This document shows, in pieces, positions 8,773 to 17,633 of a DNA stretch of 64,000 bases. The first letter of the stretch is position 1. Every line of letters begins with the position of its first letter. The stretch comes from Dickeya zeae NCPPB 2538. GTDB taxonomy: Bacteria > Pseudomonadota > Gammaproteobacteria > Enterobacterales > Enterobacteriaceae. The notes under the pieces are model-generated. The model did no database searches. It had not been told where the DNA came from and saw nothing but the letters and a program-made list of their open reading frames with translations. Both the position numbers and the translations under genes were made by a program. Where the stretch lies: assembly GCF_000406165.1 (NCBI RefSeq), contig NZ_CM001977.1:731090-795089 (forward strand), given 5' to 3'.

Positions 8773-8859
8773 TTAACGGAACAGCGCGTAAGGACGGACA
8801 CCGCGGTAGGTTTTGCCCAGCGCTTTTAGTAGTTGAGTGATTTGACGGACAAGACTCAT
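8773..8859 (-). CDS. AzuC-like small protein (28 residues)
   Basis: A 28-codon ORF starting MSLVRQITQLLKALGKTY and ending RPYALFR. From memory it aligns without gaps over the full 28 residues with E. coli AzuC, sharing the C-terminal pattern KT(F/Y)(K/R)xVxPxxxxFR, and about 8 identities overall. An AGGGGG ribosome site lies 8 bases before the ATG. The N-terminal half is an amphipathic helix with basic residues, suited to peripheral membrane binding. It is the second of two tiny genes between a CRP-flanked promoter and a strong terminator. In E. coli azuCR RNA is CRP-controlled and AzuC has been linked to glycerol-3-phosphate dehydrogenase GlpD; function here is inferred. Length makes chance similarity possible. 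Confidence 0.6.
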   Translation of the reverse strand: MSLVRQITQLLKALGKTYRGVRPYALFR

Positions 8860-8886
8860 GGTGTTTTCCCCCTACGCATAAAAGAA

Positions 8887-8958
8887 TTACTGGTTGAACG
8901 TACCGAAGTGGATGTTGAAGTTTTCAAACATGGCGATAATTTTGTGCAGCAGTTTCAT
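8887..8958 (-). CDS. Small amphipathic protein of 23 residues, upstream partner of the AzuC-like gene
   Basis: A 23-codon ORF beginning MKLLHKIIAMFENF and ending HFGTFNQ, with AGAGGA 8 bases before the ATG. It lies 27 bases upstream of the AzuC-like ORF on the same predicted transcript. The start MKL..KI....F resembles the beginning of E. coli AzuC, so the two ORFs may be diverged duplicates. Good ribosome sites on both, and their placement between promoter and terminator, favour real genes over chance. I do not recognise the protein further. Confidence 0.55.
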   Translation of the reverse strand: MKLLHKIIAMFENFNIHFGTFNQ

Positions 8959-8989
8959 TGTCGTATTCCTCTGTGTGATTCATTATTTA

Positions 8990-9062
8990 TGTGATGTTGT
9001 TCACGGTTTTAAAGATATACCCAGCTCGGGCAGTGGTCAACTTTTTTGTGAACTCCATCACA
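8990..9062 (-). promoter_or_regulatory. Promoter of the small-protein transcript flanked by two CRP-like sites
   Basis: On the minus strand: a perfect-core CRP site TGTGATGGAGTTCACA (9047-9062), then a -35 TTGACC (9035-9040), a 17-base spacer and -10 TATCTT (9012-9017), then a second CRP-like site CGTGAACAACATCACA (8990-9005) over the expected transcription start. CRP on the downstream site would block initiation, and the upstream site would be centred near -49, an unusual activating position. Together they suggest repression or looping rather than simple activation. Motifs read by eye. Confidence 0.65.
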
Positions 9063-9527
9063 AAAAAATAAACGTACAGTCTGCTCTTCCTGAACCATGG
9101 TTTTATTTTCTTTCATACTCAATGTATTGCTATGTGAACGATGTCAGCAGGTTGCCCGATAGGTAGCTGTGTCGGCGCTGTATTGCGCGGGGTTGGTGCC
9201 ATTTTTAGTGCAACCATGATGCGTATGCAGGGAATAGCAGTTGAAATGGATGTCCCGAAGGCAGGATAATCTGCCGCCTCAACAACAACTGGCAGGATTC
9301 AGCCGCTCTGTAACGCAATGGTTAATCGTTTGCGTGTCAGACTGGCAGGGGAAAGCGGCAGGTTTACAGCGTCTGGCAAGGACGTTGATTCACGCCGTTT
9401 TTCGAATGTTGACCAGATGCCGGCCACCGTGCGGTGATAACTCGCCCGCGTAATAACCCGGCGTTTGATAGCCAGTCGTTTGATAACCAATAGCATTTGA
9501 TAACAACGACATTTCAGGGGATACACC
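9063..9527. other. Intergenic region upstream of ghxP
   Basis: About 460 bases without a convincing gene. An inverted repeat ACGCAA ... TTGCGT (9313-9318 and 9330-9335) lies 190 bases before ghxP. A short series of near-repeats of GTTTGATA precedes the start codon (around 9465-9505). No clear -35/-10 pair stands out. Confidence 0.4.
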
Positions 9528-10895
9528 ATGTCCAATACCACTCGTCAGGCTGACGATGCGGCTCGTCCCGCAGGCGCGCTTGATGCCTTTTTCAAGATTA
9601 CACAGCGCGGCAGCAGCGTTCGTCAGGAAGTGCTGGCGGGTCTGACCACGTTTCTGGCGATGGTTTACTCGGTCATCGTCGTACCCGGCATGCTGGGCAA
9701 AGCAGGCTTTCCGCCTGCGGCTGTGTTTGTCGCCACCTGTCTTGTGGCGGGGTTCGGTTCTCTGCTGATGGGGTTGTGGGCCAACCTGCCGATGGCGATT
9801 GGCTGCGCTATCTCGCTGACGGCGTTTACTGCCTTTAGTCTGGTGCTAGGGCAGCATATCAGTGTGCCGGTAGCACTGGGTGCGATCTTCATGATGGGCG
9901 TGCTGTTTACAGTGATTTCTGCGACCGGCATCCGTTCCTGGATCCTGCGCAATCTGCCCATGGGCGTGGCGCACGGTGCGGGTATCGGTATCGGGTTGTT
10001 CTTGCTGATCATTGCGGCGAACGGCATCGGTCTGGTTATTAAAAACCCGATCGATGGTTTACCGGTGGCATTGGGGCATTTCACCGCGTTCCCGGTGATA
10101 ATGTCACTGATCGGTCTGGCTGCGACTATCGGTCTTGAAAAACGCCGCGTACCGGGTGGAATCCTGCTGGTGATCGTCGCTATTTCGGTCATCGGTCTGA
10201 TTTTTGATCCGAATGTAAAATACCAAGGGCTGTTTGCGTTGCCGAGCCTGACGGATGCCAATGGTCAGTCGCTGATTTTCAGCCTCGACATCAAAGGCGC
10301 GTTGCAGCCGGTGGTGCTGCCGAGTGTGCTGGCGCTGGTGATGACGGCGGTATTTGACGCTACGGGCACCATCCGCGCGGTGGCCGGTCAGGCTAACCTG
10401 CTGGATAAAGACGGACAGATTATCAATGGTGGTCGCGCGTTGACCGCAGACTCCATCAGCAGCATTTTCTCCAGTCTGGTGGGAACCTCTCCGGCGGCGG
10501 TTTACATTGAGTCGGCGGCGGGTACTGCCGCAGGCGGTAAAACCGGTTTGACCGCGACGGTAGTTGGCGTGTTGTTCCTGCTGATCCTGTTCCTGTCGCC
10601 GTTGTCCTATCTGGTACCGGCTTATGCAACCGCACCAGCGCTGATGTATGTCGGCCTGCTGATGCTGAGCAATGTGTCCAAACTGGATTTCAACGACTTT
10701 GTCGATGCGATGTCCGGTCTGGTGTGTGCGGTATTCATCGTACTGACCTGTAACATTGTGACCGGGATTATGCTGGGCTTTGGCTCACTGGTGCTGGGCC
10801 GTTTGTTCTCCGGCGAATGGCGCAAGCTGAATGTCGGCACGGTGATTATCGCTGCGGCGTTGGTGGCCTTTTACGCTGGCGGCTGGGCGCTGTAA
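9528..10895 (+). CDS. ghxP: Guanine/hypoxanthine permease GhxP (NCS2 family)
   Basis: A 455-residue nucleobase:cation symporter of the AzgA-like NCS2 branch, with 12-14 membrane segments. It matches remembered E. coli GhxP (YjcD) over its full length, including TFLAMVYSVIVVPGMLGKAGFPPAAVFVATCLVAG (spread over residues about 38-72), HGAGIGIGLFLLIIAANG, the TM8 segment VMTAVFDATGTIRAVAGQAN and the TM10 segment SPAAVYIESAAGTAAGGKTGL, where purine-binding acidic residues lie. It imports guanine and hypoxanthine with protons. The ATG follows AGGGG. Gene order ghxP then yjcE matches E. coli yjcD-yjcE. A terminator follows at once. Confidence 0.92.
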   Translation: MSNTTRQADDAARPAGALDAFFKITQRGSSVRQEVLAGLTTFLAMVYSVIVVPGMLGKAGFPPAAVFVATCLVAGFGSLLMGLWANLPMAIGCAISLTAFTAFSLVLGQHISVPVALGAIFMMGVLFTVISATGIRSWILRNLPMGVAHGAGIGIGLFLLIIAANGIGLVIKNPIDGLPVALGHFTAFPVIMSLIGLAATIGLEKRRVPGGILLVIVAISVIGLIFDPNVKYQGLFALPSLTDANGQSLIFSLDIKGALQPVVLPSVLALVMTAVFDATGTIRAVAGQANLLDKDGQIINGGRALTADSISSIFSSLVGTSPAAVYIESAAGTAAGGKTGLTATVVGVLFLLILFLSPLSYLVPAYATAPALMYVGLLMLSNVSKLDFNDFVDAMSGLVCAVFIVLTCNIVTGIMLGFGSLVLGRLFSGEWRKLNVGTVIIAAALVAFYAGGWAL

Positions 10896-10924
10896 ACCCG
10901 TTTTACCGTATCTGGCACTACGCG

Positions 10925-10950
10925 AAGGGGAACATGGGTTCCCCTTTTTT
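10925..10950 (+). terminator. Rho-independent terminator after ghxP
   Basis: A 9-bp stem AAGGGGAAC / GTTCCCCTT (10925-10946, four-base loop) runs into TTTTTT. It ends the ghxP transcript 30 bases after its stop. Confidence 0.88.
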
Positions 10951-11108
10951 ATCCTGTAATGCCAATGTGATGATTTTTTGTCATCGTTTTCTGTTCATCA
11001 CACAATATATTGTTATTATTCATAAAGATCACCCATTGGCGAGCACAGTCCGCCCTGATGGTAGCTAACCGGAGTCCTTTCATGTAACGGCAATTAACCA
11101 AGGAACAC

Positions 11109-12755
11109 ATGGAAATATTTTTCACCATTCTGATCATGACGTTGGTCGTGTCGCTTTCCGGCGTGATGACACGCATCCTGCCTTTCCAGATACCACTGCC
11201 ATTAATGCAGATTGCGCTTGGCGCCATGTTGGCGTGGCCGCAGTTCGGCTTGCATGTCGACTTTAATCCAGAACTGTTCATGGTGTTGTTTATCCCGCCG
11301 TTGCTGTTTGCTGACGGCTGGAAAACCTCGACCCGTGAGTTCCTGCATCATATGCGCGAAATTCTGGGCATGGCGCTGGTGCTGGTGGTGATTACCGTAG
11401 TGGGTATCGGTTACCTGTTGCATTGGATGATCCCAGAAATGCCGCTGGTCGCCGCGTTTGCGCTGGCTGCCGTGTTGTCTCCCACCGATGCGGTCGCGTT
11501 GTCCGGTATCGTCGGTGAAGACCGGATCCCTAAAAAGCTGATGGGGATCCTGCAAGGGGAGGCGCTCATGAATGACGCCTCTGCGCTGGTGTCGCTCAAG
11601 TTTGCCGTGGCGATTGCCATGGGCACCATGGTGTTTACCGTGTCCGGCGCGACGCTGGCGTTCTTGCAGGTAGCGCTAGGGGGGCTGTTGGCCGGGATCG
11701 GCATCACCTGGGTGTACAGCAAATCCCTGTCGCTGCTCGGCCATCAAAACGATGATGATGCCGCTACTCAGATCGTATTGTTGCTGCTGCTGCCGTTTGC
11801 GGCTTACCTGATTGCTGAACATTTCGGTGTGTCGGGCATTTTGGCTGCGGTCGCGTCGGGTATGACGATCAGCCGAACGCAACTGCTGCGGCAGGCACCG
11901 CTCAACATGCGGTTGCGGGCTAACGGCGTTTGGAACATGCTGGAGTTTGTGTTCAACGGCATGGTGTTCCTGATGCTGGGGCTGCAACTGCCGGGCGTGA
12001 TTGAAGAGTCGATTGTGCAGGCGGAACTGGACCCTACCATTGAAACCTGGCTGCTGTTTGCTGATATCGCGTTGATCTATTGCGCCTTGTTGTTGCTGCG
12101 TTTTGCCTGGTTGTGGCTGATGAAACTCTACAGCCGCTATGTGCAGCATAAACGCCCGATGCTGTTTGCCCGTTATACCGCGCGTGAAATCTGGATCAGT
12201 ACCTTTGCCGGTGTGCGCGGAGCCATTACGCTGGCGGGTGTGCTGTCGATCCCGTTGTTTCTGAGTAGCGGTGAGCCGTTCCCATCCCGCTATCAACTGG
12301 TATTTATTGCTACCGGTGTGATCCTGTTTTCACTGTTGTGCGGTGTCGTGGCGCTACCGTTGCTACTGCGGGGGATTACCCTGACGGATCACAGCGTGCA
12401 GAAGAAAGAGGAACGTATGGCGCGGGTGACGATGGCGCAGGTCGCGATCGATTGCCTGAAGAAAATGCAGGAGCGTCTGGCGGCTGATAGGGAAGAGAAT
12501 TTGGATGATCAGGTACTGGCGGAGGTCAGCGCTCGCGTCATCGGTATGCTACACCGGCGTGTGGCGGGCACCGATGAACTGGAAAACAATATGGCGGTTG
12601 AGAATCTGGAGCGGCGCTTTCGTCTGGCGGCGGTCAGTGCCGAGCGTGCTGAACTGTATCACCTGCGTGCTACGCAGCGTATCAGTAATGAAACGCTGCA
12701 AAAGATGCTGCGGGAACTGGATTTACTGGAAGCCATACTCAGTGAGAAGGTGTAA
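11109..12755 (+). CDS. yjcE: Na+/H+ antiporter YjcE (CPA1 family)
   Basis: A 548-residue cation:proton antiporter. About 12 membrane segments occupy residues 1-400, with the family motifs LFIPPLLFADGWK, LAAVLSPTDAVALSGIVGE (ion-binding Asp), GEALMNDASALVSL and FAGVRGAITLAGVLSIP. The last 130 residues are a charged, helical cytoplasmic tail rich in Glu and Arg. It matches E. coli YjcE closely in length and sequence, and sits next to ghxP as in E. coli. It exchanges Na+ or K+ for H+ at the inner membrane. The start has AAGGA at good distance. A shared terminator separates it from convergent actP. Confidence 0.9.
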   Translation: MEIFFTILIMTLVVSLSGVMTRILPFQIPLPLMQIALGAMLAWPQFGLHVDFNPELFMVLFIPPLLFADGWKTSTREFLHHMREILGMALVLVVITVVGIGYLLHWMIPEMPLVAAFALAAVLSPTDAVALSGIVGEDRIPKKLMGILQGEALMNDASALVSLKFAVAIAMGTMVFTVSGATLAFLQVALGGLLAGIGITWVYSKSLSLLGHQNDDDAATQIVLLLLLPFAAYLIAEHFGVSGILAAVASGMTISRTQLLRQAPLNMRLRANGVWNMLEFVFNGMVFLMLGLQLPGVIEESIVQAELDPTIETWLLFADIALIYCALLLLRFAWLWLMKLYSRYVQHKRPMLFARYTAREIWISTFAGVRGAITLAGVLSIPLFLSSGEPFPSRYQLVFIATGVILFSLLCGVVALPLLLRGITLTDHSVQKKEERMARVTMAQVAIDCLKKMQERLAADREENLDDQVLAEVSARVIGMLHRRVAGTDELENNMAVENLERRFRLAAVSAERAELYHLRATQRISNETLQKMLRELDLLEAILSEKV

Positions 12756-12785
12756 AAAAACCGGGGAGCAGGCCCCCCGGTTTGT
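12754..12785. terminator. Bidirectional terminator between yjcE and actP
   Basis: AAAAAAACCGGGG-agcagg-CCCCCCGGTTTGTT: a GC-rich stem (12761-12780) flanked by an A-run on one side and a T-rich tract on the other, placed between two convergent genes. Confidence 0.75.
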
Positions 12786-12808
12786 TGTACGCTCGTTCTT
12801 GTCTCGCG

Positions 12809-14467
12809 TTAGTGAGATGAGCCTTTGGAGATACCAAGGCCGGTTTGTGAACGGATAAACTGCGCCTTGAATTTGCCGCGTTCTTCGACCGCATTAGCGG
12901 AGTTATCGGTAATGGAGAAAAACCAGATACCGATGAACGCCACCAGCATTGAGAACAGTGCCGGGTATTCATAGGGGTAGATTGGCGTCGCGTGACCGAG
13001 GATTTTCACCCAGATGGTCGGCCCCAGAATCATCAGAATGACTGCCGTCAACAGCCCAGCCCAACCGCCGATCATCGCTCCACGTGTGGTCAGCTTCGAC
13101 CAGTACATCGACAGCAGGATAATCGGGAAGTTACAGCTGGCGGCAATCGAGAATGCCAGACCCACCATGAAGGCGATATTCTGGTTTTCGAACAGAATCC
13201 CCAGCAGGATGGCGACGATCCCTAACACCAGTACCGTCAGTTTGGATACTCTCAGCTCGTCACGCTCGGTGGCCTGACCTTTCTTGATAACATTCGAGTA
13301 CAGGTCATGCGATACCGCAGATGCACCCGCCAGCGTCAGCCCAGCCACCACCGCCAGAATAGTGGCAAAGGCCACAGCGGAGATAAAGCCCAGGAAGAAG
13401 TTACCGCCGACCGCATTGGCCAGATGTATCGCCGCCATATTATTGCCGCCGATTAACGCGCCTGCTGCATCTTTGAATGCCGGATTGGAGCTCACCAGCA
13501 GAATCGCACCAAAGCCGATAATGAAGGTCAGGAAGTAGAAATACCCCATGAAACCGGTAGCAAAGAGTACGCTCTTACGTGCTTCTTTGGCATCGCTGAC
13601 GGTGAAGAAACGCATCAGGATATGCGGCAGACCAGCCGTACCGAACATCAATCCCAACCCAAGAGACAGGGCAGAGACCGGGTCGGATACCAGGCCACCG
13701 GGTCTCATGATGGCGATGCCTTTCGCGTGAACCTTGGTAGCTTCGGTGAACAGGCTGTCAAAGCTGAAATTGACCGTTTTCAGTACCATGATTGCCATGA
13801 AGGTCGCGCCACACAGCAACAAGACCGCTTTGATAATTTGCACCCAGGTGGTCGCCAGCATGCCGCCAAACAGCACGTACATCACCATCAGAATGCCAAC
13901 CAACACCACAGCGACATGGTAATTCAACCCGAACAGCAACTGAATGAGCTTACCGGCCCCCACCATCTGGGCTATCAGGTATAGCGCCACGACCACTAAC
14001 GAACCACAGGCCGACAGGGTACGGATAGGTTTTTGCTGCAACCGGTAAGACGCCACGTCAGCGAAGGTGTAGCGACCAAGGTTACGCAGCCGCTCCGCTA
14101 TCAGGAACAGAATGATCGGCCAGCCCACCAGAAAACCGAGCGAGTAGATAAGGCCGTCAAAACCGGAGGTGTATACCAGTGCGGAAATGCCGAGGAACGA
14201 CGCCGCAGACATGTAGTCGCCCGCAATCGCCAGCCCGTTTTGAAAGCCGGTAATATTACCGCCCGCCGTATAGTAATCACTACGCGAACGGGTGCGCTTG
14301 GAGGCCCAGTAGGTGATATAGAGCGTTGCCGCCACAAATAACACAAACAGTACGATAGCCTGAATATTCAGCGGTTGTTTCTGGACGTTGCCGGAAACGG
14401 CATCCGCCGCGTGCGCCCATATCGGTAGCCCCAGAAGACCGGTCAGCAGGAAAATGCGGCTTTTCAT
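12809..14467 (-). CDS. actP: Cation/acetate symporter ActP
   Basis: A 552-residue sodium:solute symporter family protein. An N-terminal signal-like segment (MKSRIFLLTGLLGLPIWAHAADA) is followed by about 13 membrane helices. SSS-family features include GLAIAGDYMSAASFLGI (Na+-site region), GWPIILFLIAERLRNLGRYTFADVAS and the GLTLAGASAVSHDLY motif. It imports acetate, glycolate and related monocarboxylates. It overlaps yjcH by four bases (ATGA) and forms acs-yjcH-actP, as in E. coli, so uptake and activation of acetate are co-produced. Confidence 0.93.
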   Translation of the reverse strand: MKSRIFLLTGLLGLPIWAHAADAVSGNVQKQPLNIQAIVLFVLFVAATLYITYWASKRTRSRSDYYTAGGNITGFQNGLAIAGDYMSAASFLGISALVYTSGFDGLIYSLGFLVGWPIILFLIAERLRNLGRYTFADVASYRLQQKPIRTLSACGSLVVVALYLIAQMVGAGKLIQLLFGLNYHVAVVLVGILMVMYVLFGGMLATTWVQIIKAVLLLCGATFMAIMVLKTVNFSFDSLFTEATKVHAKGIAIMRPGGLVSDPVSALSLGLGLMFGTAGLPHILMRFFTVSDAKEARKSVLFATGFMGYFYFLTFIIGFGAILLVSSNPAFKDAAGALIGGNNMAAIHLANAVGGNFFLGFISAVAFATILAVVAGLTLAGASAVSHDLYSNVIKKGQATERDELRVSKLTVLVLGIVAILLGILFENQNIAFMVGLAFSIAASCNFPIILLSMYWSKLTTRGAMIGGWAGLLTAVILMILGPTIWVKILGHATPIYPYEYPALFSMLVAFIGIWFFSITDNSANAVEERGKFKAQFIRSQTGLGISKGSSH

Positions 14468-14775
14468 TTTTGCACCTCATTTAGCAATGCTTTGGTCAGG
14501 CGGTCGAATTCACCATTAGCTCGGTAGACGTAAGTACCGGTAAGTACAAAAGAAATGATAATGAGCCCGATACCCAACGGGATGCCGCGGGTCGTCCCCG
14601 CTCCGGGAGAAATAGGCGTTCCCAGCCACCCCGGTGCAAAGGCGATCAACAGAATGAAACCGACGTACAACACCAGCATGATCAGCGAAAGAAAGGCGGC
14701 AAAACGTTGTCGTTTCTGAACCAGTTCTTTAAATAGCGGGTTATCTTCAATCCGTTGATAAATGAGATCATTCAT
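14464..14775 (-). CDS. yjcH: DUF485 inner-membrane protein YjcH
   Basis: A 103-residue DUF485 protein with two membrane segments (about residues 25-45 and 65-85) separated by the loop PGWLGTPISPG, and a soluble C-terminus RANGEFDRLTKALLNEVQK. It matches E. coli YjcH. The start at 14775 (MNDLIYQRIEDN) is chosen over an ATG three bases earlier because GGAG is then at the better spacing. Its stop overlaps the actP start. Function unproven in the family; it is assumed to support ActP. Confidence 0.88.
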   Translation of the reverse strand: MNDLIYQRIEDNPLFKELVQKRQRFAAFLSLIMLVLYVGFILLIAFAPGWLGTPISPGAGTTRGIPLGIGLIIISFVLTGTYVYRANGEFDRLTKALLNEVQK

Positions 14776-14846
14776 CATAAATCTCCAGTCAGATAAGTCA
14801 CGTCGCCTTGACAGACGACTGTTTTTTAGGTGCCACCACACACCAG

Positions 14847-14880
14847 AACAACATATTGTTACCAACAACATATTGTTACC
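14847..14880. repeat. Tandem 17-bp repeat in the acs-yjcH spacer
   Basis: Two perfect copies of AACAACATATTGTTACC lie back to back at 14847-14863 and 14864-14880. Each contains the inverted arms AACAA...TTGTT, so the repeat could form alternative hairpins in the acs-yjcH mRNA. It lies just after the acs stop on the minus strand. Confidence 0.8.
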
Positions 14881-14918
14881 TGGTGCGGGCGGCGCTGTTT
14901 TTATCTATCGGATAACGG

Positions 14919-16880
14919 TTAAGACGGTGTGTTGCCCATGGCTTGTTTTTCTTCCAGCAATTTCTCTACTACGCCAGGATCGGCGAGGGTAGAAATATCA
15001 CCCAGATTGCTGGTATCCCCGGCTGCAATTTTGCGCAGAATACGGCGCATGATTTTGCCGGATCGGGTTTTCGGTAGTGCATCGGTCCAGTGCAGAATAT
15101 CGGGCGTCGCAATCGGGCCGATCTCTTTTCTCACCCAGTTGCGCACCTCGGTGTACAACTCGCTGGTGGGTTCTTCGCCATGATTGAGCGTGATGTAGGC
15201 ATAAATAGCCTGTCCCTTGAGACTGTGCGGTATGCCAACCACCGCGGCTTCGGCGATTTTCGGGTGTGACACCAGTGCAGACTCGATTTCTGCTGTCCCC
15301 AGACGGTGTCCAGATACGTTTAGTACGTCATCTACGCGGCCGGTTATCCAGTAATAACCGTCTTCATCACGGCGCGCGCCGTCACCGCTGAAATACATGC
15401 CTTTGAACGTAGAAAAGTAGGTCTGTTCAAAACGGTCATGGTCACCAAACAGCGTGCGAGCCTGACCTGGCCAGGAGTCGGTAATCACCAGATTGCCTTC
15501 GCAGGCACCGTCTTGCGGATTACCGGTGTTATCCACCAGGGCTGGTTGCACCCCGAAAAACGGCAACGTTGCGGAACCGGGTTTGGCTTCAATCGCGCCG
15601 GGCAGCGGGGTGATCATGAATCCCCCGGTCTCTGTCTGCCACCAGGTATCAACGATGGGGCAGCGGCTGTTACCAATTTTCTTGAAGTACCATTCCCAGG
15701 CTTCCGGGTTGATGGGTTCCCCCACTGAGCCCATGATTTTGAGCGACTGGCGTGAGGTGCCCTCGATAGCCTTGTCGCCGTCCGCCATCAATGCGCGAAT
15801 AGCGGTGGGAGCGGTATACAGAATATTGACCTGATGTTTATCTACGACCTGGCCCATCCGGCTGGCGGTTGGCCAGTTAGGTACGCCTTCGAACATCAAC
15901 GTGATGGCACCGCAGGCCAGCGGTCCGTACAACAAATAGCTGTGACCCGTGACCCAACCAACGTCCGCGGTACACCAATAGACATCGCCGGGATGGTAAT
16001 CAAAGACATACTTAAAGGTTGTGGCAGCGTATACCAGATACCCCCCGGTAGTGTGCAGAACCCCTTTGGGTTTGCCGGTTGAACCGGAGGTATACAGGAT
16101 AAACAAGGGGTCTTCGGCATTCATTTCTTCCGGTGGGCAGTCATCGCTCGCCTGAGCAACCAGCTCGTGCCACCATAGATCGCGGCCATCCTGCCAGTTA
16201 CCGGGTTTGCCAGTGCGCTGGAAAACGATGACATTGCTCACAGTGGTCACGGCAGGATTACGCAGTGCTTCATCGATGTTCTTTTTCAGTGGAATCGAAC
16301 GCCCGGCGCGGATCCCCTCATCGGCAGTGATCACCAGTTTGGCGCTGGAATCGACGATGCGCCCGGCGATCGATTCAGGGGAGAACCCTCCGAAGATAAC
16401 CGAGTGCACAGCACCGATACGGGCACAAGCCAGCATCGCGACAGCCGCTTCCGGCACCATTGGCATATAAATGGCGACTACATCACCTTTGCGGATCCCT
16501 TTTGCTTTTAATACGTTAGCAAAACGGCATACCGCCTGATACAACTCGCGGTAGGTGACTTTCTTGCTTTCTTTTGCATCGTCACCTTCCCAGATGATCG
16601 CGGTTTGATCGCCTTGCGTGGCAAGATGGCGATCGAGACAGTTCGCTGCGACATTGAGCGTACCGTCTTCGAACCAGCGAATGCGAACATGGCCTGGGTC
16701 AAAAGAGGTGTTTTTGACCTGCTGATAAGGTTTGATCCAATCGACGATCTTGCCTTGTTCCCGCCAGAAAGAATCAGGATCTTGCACCGATTCCTGATAC
16801 ATCTTTTTATATTGTTCGGCGGTGATTAAGGCGTTCTCCGCAATCGCGGTAGGTATAGGGTGTTTATTATATTGGCTCAT
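14919..16880 (-). CDS. acs: Acetyl-coenzyme A synthetase
   Basis: A 653-residue AMP-forming acyl-CoA synthetase (E. coli Acs: 652). Visible motifs: the P-loop YTSGSTGKPKGVLHTTGG (about residue 264), WWQTETGG (A5), the YWITGRVDDVLNVSGHR hinge (A8) and the C-terminal PKTRSGKIMRRIL, whose Lys is the catalytic, acetylation-controlled residue. It converts acetate, ATP and CoA to acetyl-CoA. The ATG is preceded by AAGGAG. It is first in acs-yjcH-actP. It would also activate acetate or propionate produced elsewhere in metabolism. Confidence 0.95.
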   Translation of the reverse strand: MSQYNKHPIPTAIAENALITAEQYKKMYQESVQDPDSFWREQGKIVDWIKPYQQVKNTSFDPGHVRIRWFEDGTLNVAANCLDRHLATQGDQTAIIWEGDDAKESKKVTYRELYQAVCRFANVLKAKGIRKGDVVAIYMPMVPEAAVAMLACARIGAVHSVIFGGFSPESIAGRIVDSSAKLVITADEGIRAGRSIPLKKNIDEALRNPAVTTVSNVIVFQRTGKPGNWQDGRDLWWHELVAQASDDCPPEEMNAEDPLFILYTSGSTGKPKGVLHTTGGYLVYAATTFKYVFDYHPGDVYWCTADVGWVTGHSYLLYGPLACGAITLMFEGVPNWPTASRMGQVVDKHQVNILYTAPTAIRALMADGDKAIEGTSRQSLKIMGSVGEPINPEAWEWYFKKIGNSRCPIVDTWWQTETGGFMITPLPGAIEAKPGSATLPFFGVQPALVDNTGNPQDGACEGNLVITDSWPGQARTLFGDHDRFEQTYFSTFKGMYFSGDGARRDEDGYYWITGRVDDVLNVSGHRLGTAEIESALVSHPKIAEAAVVGIPHSLKGQAIYAYITLNHGEEPTSELYTEVRNWVRKEIGPIATPDILHWTDALPKTRSGKIMRRILRKIAAGDTSNLGDISTLADPGVVEKLLEEKQAMGNTPS

Positions 16881-17633
16881 AGCGCTTCTCCTTAAACATT
16901 GTTAATATTATGTCAATCAATGGTTAATAATAGTGAGCCGTTAACATTTGTTTCTTTTTTGCGCGATGGATCACGCATTGCAGGAAAGGTTTCCAGATGT
17001 TTGCTTTTAAGAGTAGTCCCAGATCGAGAAGCGTGGGGAGCTGTTGTAGAAGTACGCTGTTTTATGCGATTCCGTTCACGTTTTTGCCGATTGTAGCGGC
17101 CCGTTTGGCTGGTAAAGGGAACGGTGAATGAAAATGACTATTCAATTGGCATTAACTATCATTAGCAAGAATTTGATCGGACGATATGATCAAACAGGCA
17201 AAAGATCGGCCTTATTTGAGCGATCGACCTCCAGCGAAAGCGGATATAGTGCTTACGATACCTAAAGAGGGCTCATTTAATGCCGCTGATGGGTTACGAA
17301 ATTGTTTTTTTTGTAAGCAATTAGTAGCAATAGGTAGGCTGATTATTATGATAGGTAATTTCGACTTTCAGTCAGCCAGATGAAATGGGATATAATTTAC
17401 CAAATTATAATATTTATATTGTTTGGACTGCGTAATCACGCAGGAAATTAAGTTATCACTCATAATGTCTTGTTCAGGTTGGTTGAATTCTAATTATATC
17501 AACGGTTTGATCATTGTGGTTGCCAGAGACATTTGCTGGCTGACTTTAAAAACTATCCCCGTACTCCCCTGCGCCGACATTCTCTGGTTGCTTCAGGAGG
17601 GATAGATTTCACATAGCAAGAAGCAGAGGACAT
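16881..17633. other. Long AT-rich intergenic region upstream of acs
   Basis: About 750 bases with no supportable gene. The first 80 bases are AT-rich and should hold the acs promoter. A TTGATC ... GATCAA inverted repeat lies near 17171-17190. Several short open frames exist but lack ribosome sites and natural composition. Confidence 0.5.

Noticed and set aside
9313..9335. ACGCAA/TTGCGT inverted repeat upstream of ghxP, possible PurR site
   Set aside because: PurR needs the two halves 4 bases apart (ACGCAAACGTTTGCGT); here the gap is 11, so the match is not convincing.
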